Source: Seriola aureovittata (lineage: Eukaryota; Chordata; Actinopteri; Carangiformes; Carangidae). Taken from it: a stretch of 64,000 nt of DNA. The notes below the pieces were generated by a model. That model was not told where the DNA came from and made no database searches. It worked only from the letters and a program-made list of their open reading frames with translations. The position numbers were made by a program, and so were the translations under genes. The DNA is taken from assembly GCF_021018895.1 (NCBI RefSeq), contig NC_079376.1:17788001-17852000 (forward strand). The letters are read 5' to 3'. Below are positions 43,171-54,730 of this stretch, in pieces; position 1 is the stretch's first letter; each line of letters begins with the position of its first letter.

Positions 43171-43172
<2 letters not shown>

Positions 43173-43234
<62 letters not shown>
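43173..43234. repeat. (TG)n microsatellite
   Basis: About 31 uninterrupted units. Confidence 0.95.
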
Positions 43235-43235
<1 letters not shown>

Positions 43236-46090
43236 TGCCAGCCCAGTAGCCACAGCAAAACAAGTTAAATTCAGAATCACTGAATTATGCAGCACACAAG
43301 GTACAAAGCTTCTCTTTGGGCTGATTTTGAGTCACAGGGCTGAGGGTTATTGTTTTTGTCCAAACTGCCGCTACAGGACAGGACGGGGAATGTCAGCATC
43401 GTGTTGGCGATAGCTCTCTGACCTGTAGTTGAGTGCACCAAGAAGGGGTCAAAGCCAGTCATGTGTCTCTCGGTGAGTGTGGTAGCAAATGAAAAGTCTT
43501 GGCCAACATGCTGTCAACACCAGCTTTTAGTCCACCTGCTTTTTATAGCAGCCACTCCAGACGCTGCTGGCCGCACACTACCGGCAAACACGTTGAAAGC
43601 CAAATATAATCTCAACCGCAGCAGTAAGAAATAGAAACATACAAGCCACTATTATGCCTTGCCTGACATGGCCATCTAAAAGTAGAATAAAAAAAAGCCT
43701 CGAAAGGGCATTTCATTGTAATCGAGAGTCAGAGTGAATATGTGGAGAAATGGAAAAAAGAACGTTTTTTGTTCATTTCAGTTTGATCCATTTCAGATCC
43801 CTTTGTCTGGAAGATGCAGCAGTCATGTGGAGCGCCTGTGGTTTCCCCCTGCAGAGCCTCTCTACCTAGAGACAGTAAAAGGCCTTCATCCCCGTGTGAC
43901 AATAAGCACAGATGTTACCCATGCCTGATAAGTCACATGCACGCCACCTTATATGGAGAAAAATGTGCCGAGGAGAAGACATGAAACATCGGCGTTTTTC
44001 GGCCAGTGTGCTAGCACTTGAGAATTAACGACGATGGGCACTCACACACAGCCTGCGCAGAGGAGAACAAATCCTTTACTCACTCGACGAAATTCGTCGT
44101 TCACACAGAGCATCAAAGTATCAAAGGCAAGAAGAGTGCTCTTTCCACAACAGCACAACTGTTCTTCATCACATATCTCAACAAAGTTACACAAAAAGCA
44201 AATCAACTGAGTTCAAAACAGATCGTTTCATGGGGGAAGTTCCTGTGGCAGTTATGTCACTGTCTGATGATGTTACTGAGCCCTTCAACTTAAATTAGAC
44301 GAGTGACGAGCTGTAGATGCCTGTGAAGCAACTCAGTGCCACCCAGAGAGGGGGTAGCATTACATCTCTCTTTTGTCACTGGTAAACAACTTTGACAATT
44401 GGCAGTCCTGCCAGCTGAGAGGCAAAATGTGCAACACTTGGCACAAAAGGAAAAGAGTGAATAAGCAAAGCGATTCACATGTTTTCCACTAAAAGGAAAT
44501 CACAGGCCACACTCAATCAATATCACTCTGGTTCAAGACCCTGTCCCAACCCCGGGAAAAACAGAACAGTAAAAACATAATGTTCCCTGTGGTCGAGGAT
44601 TTCTTTGCCACAAAAATGTGAGCCGCATAGGCCAAAATATCTATATAGTGCCTCGGCTTCTGACCCGTCTCTGGGTACACACATGAGAACAACAGCAATT
44701 ATGTAAGTAAATAACTATTTCTGTGTAGTCCATTAAACAGGCAGGGAGGCTGAAACGCCTGACGAAATATAAACCAATCACACTGCATGTTCCCCCTCCA
44801 GAAAAATAAACAAATCACATTCTTGGGTATCTTTCCTCTTCCGCTCCTTCTGGGTTAGGGTTAGAGTCTAATTTCCATTCCACGTGAATGGTTGGTGAAA
44901 CTTTACATGGTATCAGCTTATCCATCATTAAATAATCATTTATCACATTAATTACCATTACCATATCACATTTCCTCGAGATTGAACTTGGTAGAGCTGT
45001 GAGAATACTGGACTCCAGCCTTCACACAGATCAATGACCAGGCCAGCCCGTCCCTTTAAGTCAAACATTAGCCTGTGTTTTTATTATTGCAACCCTCCCC
45101 AGCAGCGTGCAAAGGTAGCAGGACAGCCACTCTGACACCTTCATGTGTGGGTTTCCATGACAGAGGGCCCACCATGCCAAAAGGCATGCCCGGCCCTTCC
45201 TCCTGCTCCATGGCTCTGTTTGCTGTGGGCAGGCCCTTCACTCCAGGGGTCTTTGGGCCCCTTTTGTTGCTTCTGTATGTTTCTAGAGAGCCCTTCACCC
45301 CAGCGCACAGCCAAACGACATACAAGTGGAGGATAAATCACATCCAAACACAAGAGCAGAGCATACCCCAGCATTTAGTGGAATGACCAATGCCCCCAAT
45401 TTCTTAGTTCATAAATCAGAAAGAAGAAAGAGAAGCTATCAGCAGCCTCCCCGACATGGATGGACACTGCTGTGGACTACATGTTGAACATCTCCACACC
45501 CATTGTGTCAATGGAATGACACCCAGATACCTTTAGTATGGAGTTTTAATTAATTTCCAAGGCTGAATATAATAACAGGATGCAATTCATTTTATTTATC
45601 AAAGCAAATCATAGTTCACATTGCACAAAAGATTTAATAACCCATAAACAAACACCCATACTGACCGTTTTAATTTCAGATGATCATAAATATAAAAAGG
45701 GAGAGGTCATTCTCTGTATCTCCAGGACAAAGCACACTGATGAATAACTATAATGTACTTTTTATACTGTGACAAATGATGTTAAAACTCCTTTCACTGT
45801 GAAATTAGTTGTTTCACTGACGACAATCACATGTCTGTGCAGGAAAATCTTTTCTCTCACGGCTCCTGCAGCCAGATTTACTACACACAACGACCAAAGA
45901 GAAAACCCTGGTGAAATTCATTACGACTATCATGCAAACATGCTCAAACTTGTGTTTCACTGACACGTTGAAAGTGAATATAGTGATGCGTTTAGGAGTT
46001 AGAGCGGACAAAGCGCGCGCACACACAGATGAACGCTGATGAGTCCTTTAAAACCAACGTGACTGTAAAATAAGTTCGCTTGCAACTTAC

Positions 46091-46290
46091 CGGCTAATGT
46101 TGCCTCTGATAAAACATTCTTCGCTGCGTATTCACGTGTTTCCCTCTTTGCGAAAGCTAAATATAGCGCTGCTGCATTTAACAGACACATAAAAAATTGG
46201 ATTTTCTTGGAGTGTACTTCCACGATTCCTCTGTTTCCAGACCAAATGTTCCTGGGACGGAGCGCCAAGAGACTGCGGACTCCTCCCAGA
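46091..46290 (-). other. Candidate distal first exon or promoter region
   Basis: The minus strand shows a strong donor, TTAGCCG|GTAAGTTG, at 46090-46091. It is preceded by a CACGTG E-box (46133-46138), an AT-rich TATATTTA-type box (about 46158-46167) and a locally CpG-rich stretch to about 46360. A 119-codon minus frame overlaps it but resembles nothing and runs past the donor. It could be a distal tiam2 first exon or an unrelated non-coding RNA start. The 5' limit is a guess. Confidence 0.25.
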
Positions 46291-49026
46291 CAATGTGGGG
46301 TTAAACTCCTCCTTCCCACGGACACTGAGAGAGGGGAGGTGGTGGCCGCGCGCCTCACTACAACATGCAGTACCTATCTAAATGTATCATAAAACACGGT
46401 AAATCAGGAGAAGGCAAACTATGGTGAGTGGACCTTCAGAGGTCCCTCGGGGAGATGTCACGGTCCTCAGCTAAATCAAATAAAATTTAATTACATGACT
46501 GTTTCTCCTAAATGAAAGGGGCACTCAACTGATTTCGTCATGAGAAGGAATAGGATATACAGCTGTAATGGTGACTGAAATAAAATTAACCCAGATGATG
46601 TCATCAGGGTTATTTCAGTTTGGGCATAAGACTTTTATTATTCTTTTATTTTTAACAGAAAGCCTCCTTTATGAACTGGAGGTATGGGTTTGACAGATAT
46701 GGACATTTTGGAGGCAGGGGAGGCTTTAAGGAAGAACGCCATCGAAGTGCACTGTATGGGAAATGTAGGACCCAGTGTTTTTGCACCTTGAGCCATACTG
46801 AGGACTAAAGTTAGGATTTCTCAACCTCTGCTGCTACAATTTTAACCTTTTTTTTTTTTTTTTTTTTTTAAATCTCTCTTGTAAGTCATACACCTTAATG
46901 GGGTGTAAAACTAAATAATCTAAACAACTAAATAATTGGAGCACCCTTTTTTTTTTTTTTTAAATTAAGGCTCAGATTTAGAGCAAAAGTGGAAACAGAT
47001 AGTAGAAGCATGCACAGCTGTGTTTATAAAACACTGGATGTCTGCTAAACAGATCTATTCACACATTTGTCAGGCCATATTTTCCACATGGACCCTTCCA
47101 CACATGGACAGATGATACATTTTATGTCACAGGGACACTTACAGACCCCTGTAGACATACAGATGTGGAAACTATAAATCAAGCTATGGTGTTCTGTATG
47201 TTTGTTTATTCACAGGTTTCACAGCAACAGATGAAATCTGATATTTTTGTTGTCACTCATGATGAAGACAGACGGAATATCTTAAGTGTGATTTTTTTCT
47301 ACATCAGGTTTTACTGTTTTAACTACTTATCGACTATAGATAGATACATACACCTCAGTTCTGCCCTTAGGTTCTCATTCAGGTGTTTTGCTTGGGAAAG
47401 TGAACAAGGTGAACATATTTTGCATAACACTATCAAACCTGTCTGTCACAAGGATAAATGACCTGATCAGAAGAGTGATAGGAAACAGGTTTTTTTCAAA
47501 TAGCATGCAAGTGAAGAGGTTGGTCATTGTTATTCTTGTACCTAATGTTTAAGCATTCATTCCTCCCTTTCATTTTCTCTCTATCATTCTCAGTCATCCT
47601 CATTGAAATGCATCCACTCCCTGATAACACAGTTGCAATGAGCAGGCCTTCCTTCCCACAATCTCCTTTGCGATGCTCGTAAACCTGGTGTTTTGTAATG
47701 TGTCTCTTTGGCCAGGCGTGTCGGCCTGGCCAGACCCTTCTAATCTGCATATCAGCCTCTTTACAGCTGCTACAGTGGCGTGTGAGCACAGTTCCCTATC
47801 TCTCTCCTGCCCATTGTAGCAGCAGATAGTGTAATGCTCTGTTCCTTTCATCACAGACCCATCAAGATCTGTCTACACAACAAGCAGCCCCCCCCCTGTC
47901 AAATTTAGCCACAGAGTATTCAACTCCAGTTAGCCAAGCATATTGTTTTGAAAACAACAAAATATCTAATTATGTGTCTACGGTCAGTGTCAAGGGATTA
48001 TGCATACAAACAAGGTTGTGAATCATCGAGAAGAACCATCATGTTGAACTATGATTACTGCAATGATCCACTGGGAAAATGTCTCTCAGTTTTACCAGTG
48101 ACGTGCTACAGATCTCCACCCAGTATGTAATGTTGTTCAGTGTCACATCCTGGAAATATTCTAGCCACATAGAGGTTCTCTGTGTCGTCCGGCAGCAATC
48201 AGGAGCTCTGGTCACTCTGCATCTCATTAAATATAATTGACTCTGACAGACATCCTGCCACCCATCCTCCTGTTCTGTCTGTCTGCTGGTCTGACAGGAG
48301 TAAACAACCCTGCCTGCGCCTTTCCCATTAACTCACAAACAACTGGTCGATAACTAAGGATAGCTGAAATATTAGTATTGCCAGTTTATTGCTTTAAAAC
48401 ACATCAGGGAGCAGAAAAACAGTGAGCTCAGCTAACATTTCCTTTTTTTTTGTGCTGACACACAAAAAATATATATATATATATTCCACAGATACGCAGA
48501 CAAGCATGGGCTCATACACATGTACACACAGTCACACACTTATCAACACCTCAGTACCCACTCCCTCTCTTAAATGAGCCTTCTCAACACCTTCAACTAG
48601 CCATCCTGACTGTTACCACTTTGTCCAACCATTATGGCCATTCTAATAGGGTCGTGAAAGCGATTGTATGTGTATGTGAGTGTGTGTTACTGTATGTGAG
48701 AGAAAGGAAGGGGGTCGGCAGATCCCCTGCTAAGTGATTTTCTCACCCTTCTCACTGCTGCCCATTGTACAGTGTGATGCGGCCATTATTACCACTGTAT
48801 GAGTTGCAGAACTGCGAGGGCTGGCCTGTTCAGTGTCTACATGTAATTACCCTGCTCATTTGTCATGAAGCCTTTAATGGCTGACTGTGGCTGGGAGAAA
48901 ATCTTCTGTACAGTTGTTTGAAAGGCTGGCAGGCTGGTGTGGAAGGTCCTCTGCGGTTGTCTAGAGGGGAAGGTGGGTTTGTATGTGACAGCGTCCAGAA
49001 AGCACAAGGAGGGAGTTGTCATGCGG

Positions 49027-49051
49027 TGTGTGCGTGTGTGTGTGTGTGTGT
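49027..49051. repeat. Short (TG)n microsatellite
   Basis: About 12 units with one GC interruption. Confidence 0.85.
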
Positions 49052-51315
49052 GAAGCAGACAGAGGGAGGGCTATAATCAGACACTCTCACGCCACACCCT
49101 GAAACAACTCCTTACTTGTTTCTAAATACAGCAGCTAACATTAAAGCATCCACAACCACGAAGAGGCGACTGCAGCAGCTCAGACAATAGACAAAGGAAA
49201 TCTTTGCGCAGGCAAGGCAATAGAAGGGTATGGGTGAAGATAAGGTATGAAAAAGCCAGGGCATTTTAAAAGGCTTTTAATTGAGCATGACAGGTCTGAT
49301 CTAAGTGATAGCTTGCAGACTCCTGAGGCCCTAACTAATGAGAAATCAATGACGACAACGAGTCAACTGTGTGTCACAGAAGCCAACCTCTCACGCCAGT
49401 GTTATCATGTGTGGTCTTTGAAGCATGCACAGAGCGCTTAAAGCCGATCATTTATCTTCCTTTACATGTGATTAGCATTAGAATTAAAAAAAAACTCCTT
49501 TAGTCCTTCTTCTTCTTCTTGAGTCTGTAAAAATAAACTTTTTTTTGAATGAATTCCTTAAACTGTAGACCTGTGAAAACGATTCACCAGAATCATCACC
49601 TACAGTCTCATTTTGTGCTGAAACAAATTCAGCAGTAGGAGATGAAAGTGATGCTTGATTCAGTGGACATACTGTATACCTGTATTAATATATATGTGAC
49701 AGATTTACCCCCCACACGTTGCATCACCTGGGGTGTCTGACTGCCTGTCTGAGAGGAGAGAGTAACACAGAGCAGGGGAGGGGGAAGGATGTGCATGAGC
49801 TGTTGATTACTTGAGTTCTAGGTGAAGGAACTACCACGAGGGTGTGAGAGAGAGTGAGGAGATGATTAGGTTTTTGTGTCCCCGCATGAGGAGAAAAGAT
49901 TGAGACGGCCATTTGATGAATGGTTGAACTGGTTTGTAAGACAAAGATGGAGCTGAAGTGAAATTGCACCTGCGGAAAGTAAATTCGGGAATGTGTAAAT
50001 AAAAGACCACATTAGCACATGAAGCCACTGTGTAGTGCTAAAAGTGCTAGCTAGTGCTAGCTATCTTGCTATTGAACTGATCGAATATTAACTGTATATA
50101 CTGTAAATGACTATTTGCAAAAGTTTGTTTACTGCAGGGATTGTAATTACTTCTTTTCTCTTCAAAAATTAACCTGAAATTTGTCAAGGGGTTCCCACTT
50201 CTGCTTTCAACTGTATCAAGATCATGCATGACCAATTGTGCCTTGTGGGAAGGCGTCTCCATTCTCTCTCTCTGGCTGATTGCCTATCTGCATCTACTTG
50301 CGATCATTGCTCTCGGTCAAATGAATCACTTCAAGAGCACAGAGTTTGCATGTCTCAGACCAGCCAAGAAGGGATTATCAAGACAGCATCATGATATTAG
50401 TTTGTCACCATGGTAAATGGTAGAAGAAATCCCAAACAAGTTCAGCATAGGTGATTCCAGATTGTGCTGTGTTGATGAAATTGATCAAAGCCAGACACAG
50501 GAGCAAAGGGAAAGACTGTGCAACATCAGTTAAACTGTATCAAAATGTATCAAACCTAAACAAACCATACTACGCTTCAGGACATTGTTCAGTGGGGATT
50601 AGTCACTCATTGTTGTAACAGACATACAGCAGTGATTCTGTACATGAGTAGTTCCTAAGCCCTAGGCTGAACACCTGCAGGCTATTTTTGCTTGTCACAA
50701 TTTGTCTTTTTGTGAAGTCCATCAAGTGCATTCATTCAGCCACTCATGGATATGTGATTGCCTAACTTTAGCTCTGTCTACTTTTTTATCACATTTCTTG
50801 CTGTACATGACACACGATCTGCATTTATTTGTTGCAACAATTATGCAATTTTTTGTGATGTGTGGACTGTCACGTCTGTTTCCATGTGAAGTAAGAATCA
50901 GATGATATTTCAGTCAGTCAACCACAGTCAGCAATGACTGTTCAGATGAGCAGTGATGAATCAGGAATCTCTTTCTTATTATTGACACACGCAGAGACTG
51001 TATGAATCCCTCATCGGAATATGTTCACTTACCATACAGTATATTCAGTTTACTGTATAACCCCGATGCTTGGCTCACTGAGACCAGCTTTGTGGATACA
51101 TCTCAATGTCTGTTGTGTGAAACAGTGAAATCTGTTCTATAGTTTTACCAAATCCTTTAAGGCTACAACACTAGACAAACTACCCTCTGTAAGCAAATGT
51201 TTTTTTCTTTATCTATTTAAGCCCTTATGTTTTATTCTACCTCTCACCAATTCCTCTCGGGCAACATTGCCCACCTACATTAACTCAATCATATTGAACT
51301 GCCTTGAGTTTCTCT

Positions 51316-51352
51316 CTGGCTATTAGAGAGAGCTTCTCTATCTAATAGCCAG
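51316..51352. repeat. Perfect 12-bp inverted repeat (hairpin)
   Basis: CTGGCTATTAGA (51316-51327) is exactly complementary to TCTAATAGCCAG (51341-51352). Inside, a single G/A mismatch is followed by four more base pairs and a three-base loop. Confidence 0.8.
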
Positions 51353-52692
51353 TGACTCTGCAGTGACTGACAAGAAAATTGCTTAACCTAAAAAGCCATG
51401 TTTGTCTTCCCATCAGGCCGTGTCAAGTCTGGCACACAGTGGCACTGTACCATGTCCAAACATGGAGAGAGAAAATATGATTGATAGACTGGTGGTGGGC
51501 AGCTCGACATGTGGTCAGCATGACATGAGACCACGATCTAAAAATGTACCCAAGAAAACAAGAGTGCCCGTTTTTACATTTTCTTTAACTGAATGTAGGG
51601 CAGATTTGACAATGACAAAGTTGCGAGTGTGTAAGTGGCCAAATATAACTCACACGAGAGAGGGAAGGATATAAATGATTGAGAGACTGTGAGGACATTA
51701 CTTTATGAAAGAAAGATCAGGAACGGACAAGCTTTGTCTTTTACAGACTCACTGAAAGAGAATAAGGAAGTGGTCTGTAGCTCTGGGCTGGCGTGACAGT
51801 TTAAGCTCCTTCAAATCTCTTCACTCCTGGTTGAATGACTATAACCACAGCCCTGCAGCCAGAGGCCAGTAGAGGTGAATCCAGAGCAAACACAGGGACA
51901 TTTGATTAAGTGATCATAAGATTGAATTGAGTCAAACGAGAATAACATATTACAAGCCAACAAACATACACTGACATTCAAAAGCTCTATTCAGTAAAAA
52001 AACAGTAAAGGCTGACTCCAATGAGTGAAATGCAATCATTCACTCTGAAGTGTAACGTGGTTTGTACTGGTCTGTGCAGAGGCTATATTCTGCTCATTCT
52101 AATTTAATAAGGGCAACAGACAAATGGAAAACAAGCCAAACAAGCCAGACAATTCAGACGCAAACAACTCAGAGCAGCAAGTTGAAGGCTGGGAATCACG
52201 AATGTGTTAATTACATTCTTTAATTACATTCTTTAATAAAACCAACATTCAACCGCACTACTACTTTTTCACCAATTAATGCAGCTTTGACGGTGACATT
52301 ACTGGCAGACACGGATAATATGGAAAGTGTTAGAAACAAATAGGTTCTTATTGCTCCATTAGGACTGTGCTTGTTGCTCAGCCGGCCCACTAAGGTAACG
52401 TTCCCACACCCATTACCTCCTAGTTCCCCACTGAGAAACACTTTCACACCCATGTGAGTGGAGTAGAACATACGGGCTGTTAAAGTTACCTTGTTAAAAT
52501 CTGCTCATTTCACTGTCTTAATTAGAAACACAACCACACTGCTCTGGGTCTTTCCCACAAAATCATCACCTACCAGTACGACACAGAGTAACAGAAAGCG
52601 CCAAACCAAAGCGAGGTGGTTGTCTGTCTGGCAGCTCAAGTTTTAAATGAAGTAAGAAATGTACGACCTCGAGCTGTTAGTGGAAAGATGAT

Positions 52693-52693
<1 letters not shown>

Positions 52694-52731
<38 letters not shown>
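52694..52731. repeat. Poly-C tract, 38 bases
   Basis: An uninterrupted run of about 38 C. Length may be unreliable because assemblies often misreport such homopolymers. Confidence 0.85.
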
Positions 52732-52733
<2 letters not shown>

Positions 52734-54174
52734 ACTGTCTGGACTGGTTTGGTTACAGGCCCCATGGAGGGAATAACTGAAGTTTATCCCCAAGGAGAAG
52801 TCAACTGCAGCAGAAATACAGTTCACTATGCTAAATTTAGTGTTCCACTTGGCTGCACATGATACACTCTTTTATTAATTGACCAATTGCTAAACCCCGC
52901 TCCCGAAGAATGGGTGACCTGTCATATTTTAATAACGTAGTGAGATGCTGCAGGTCTGTCAAGCTTTTGCTTTCTTCACATTTCATAGCTGTGTGCATTG
53001 CACTGTAGTGAGTGTGATACTCAGTGTCCAGAGTTTGAACAGCAGTGTCTTATTTTAGCCTTTACAAAAAAAGCAAATCAAAAGCATAATGAATGATTAA
53101 ACAGTGTGTTTAACTGCTCTAATGTAAGTGGCAGCTGTTAGCATGCTAGCTAAGTACATTAGTTTTTTGATTTACAGGCCCACTACTAGCATACCCAGTG
53201 ACACATGCTCTGCCCTGCTCTTAATTTGATTTTGGAAAATTTACACACCAGAAAACCCTGTCAACTTTACCCATGATAGCATTATGTTTGTCAAACAAAT
53301 ATTGTTCTTATTCCAAAAGCCTTTTCTATTGTAATGTTAGAAATGAAAATATACTGTTTGAAAATATGAATAAGTATGTGGGCTAAAAATAGGGTAATGT
53401 TACTTCTTTATTATATTTATCATATATATGAATCATCAGCTGGTGAAGATGCTAACTTTTGCCTGGAAGGTGTAGCTTTAGCCTTAGTCTTTTAGAACAA
53501 TATCAAATGTATATTTAAGACACTTTTACATTTTTACATTGTTCTTTTAAAAAAGGGAAACAAGTCAGCTGGAAACATTGCTCCATTAATTAAAAAGTCA
53601 ACTAAAATGTTTTCAACCAATTCATGGAGCTAACGTTTGCCTAATTATCTAGCTAGTTACAGCCGATAAAATCTGACCGTGTGGGCTGTCATGTCAACCA
53701 ATAAAATTGGCTGGGTAGAAATGAGAAACCTGCTTTTATCCACTTCCATCTGAAATTAAGGATCCATTGTTTCAAAAATTATTAAGTTTACTAATAATTA
53801 CTAATTATGCGCCATGCAATGATTGAAATTGCGACAGTTGCAGCACTTAGCGAATCGTCATTCACAATCCCAATAACAGTAGATCTATGACAATTGTTTT
53901 TTGTGGCTTTGTGTCTTGTGGCTTTAAAACAATGCATCAAGAAAATAAAGGACTGGAAATTATACATTTCACCACATTTTACATTTACAGCTCTTCAGGC
54001 CCTCAATAAGTTGAGATTAATATTTAGGTTTTTAGGTCCATTTCAAAAAGGGTGCACCCTGGTCTATTGTGTGAATTCGCGTGGGAGAGCTGTGAACAAA
54101 AGGAAAGCACTCAACACGTTTCCATTTTGTAGCAGCAGGTCTCCCTTGGTGTTTATATTCTCCACAGCAACCCC

Positions 54175-54207
<33 letters not shown>

Positions 54208-54310
54208 TTACCTATTAGCTCATTTAGCTAATAATAGCTAATGGATCTGTGCATGCGAGACTCTTTTCATTTGGGCTGTAAAATCGGATTAGTTCTCCTG
54301 TGTGCTGTGA

Positions 54311-54356
<46 letters not shown>

Positions 54357-54380
54357 TGTGTGTGCATGCATGCGTGCGTG
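54175..54380. repeat. Two (TG)n blocks and a TGCA/TGCG tail
   Basis: TG at 54175-54206 and 54313-54364, the latter followed by GCATGCATGCGTGCGTGC. Alternating purine-pyrimidine of this kind can adopt Z-DNA. Confidence 0.9.
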
Positions 54381-54589
54381 CAAACATGTTACAATGATTT
54401 CCTCTCGAAAAGGAGAAAGAATCTTCCACTACTATGAAGACAACACGGAGTGTGGTTTGCATACAGGTAACGGACAAAATAAGTGAAAAGCCAAATGGTA
54501 TATGATGAAGTTAAGTATTGCCCTTCAAAACAGCTTCATGTCTTCTAGTGCTGCTGCTGTACAAATCCTCAACTGTGTGTAACAGGATA

Positions 54590-54730
54590 TTGGAGCTTTC
54601 TATAAGAGGGAAAGGCTCCAGGTCTTAGAGGGAAGCACAGAGCATCCCAGACAGCTTTAATGATGTTTAGGTCTGGTGATTTGGGAGGTCATGGGAATCA
54701 TTTGAGTTCATCCTGGTGTTCACCTCACTC
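54590..54730. mobile_element. Possible remnant of a DNA transposon
   Basis: The words AATGATGTTTAGGTCTGGTG and GGGAGGTCATGGGAATCAT resemble coding-region remnants of Tc1-like or related fish DNA transposons known from memory. The frame is broken and no transposase can be read. Confidence 0.3.

Larger units (their letters stand above)
28300..46090. other. Gene-poor 5' flank or distal 5' intron of tiam2
   Basis: I find no splice-supported coding exon in these 17.8 kb. Visible content is a GA repeat (28584-28615), many CA/TG microsatellites, a tRNA-derived SINE fragment (30125-30263), a truncated foldback copy (39450-39618), and clusters of TAATTA-type words near 29565-29770, 30830-30860 and 31810-31840. 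The frames spanning microsatellites are artefacts of the repeat. Confidence 0.6.

Noticed and set aside
44851..44867. Two TTAGGG-like units
   Set aside because: Too short for an interstitial telomeric array.
45691..45700. TATAAAAAGG on the plus strand
   Set aside because: A good TATA match but with no downstream exon, donor or frame; expected by chance in AT-rich DNA.
45999..46358. 119-codon minus frame over the candidate distal exon
   Set aside because: No recognisable domain; it crosses a strong splice donor at 46090, so it is at most partly exonic and probably non-coding.
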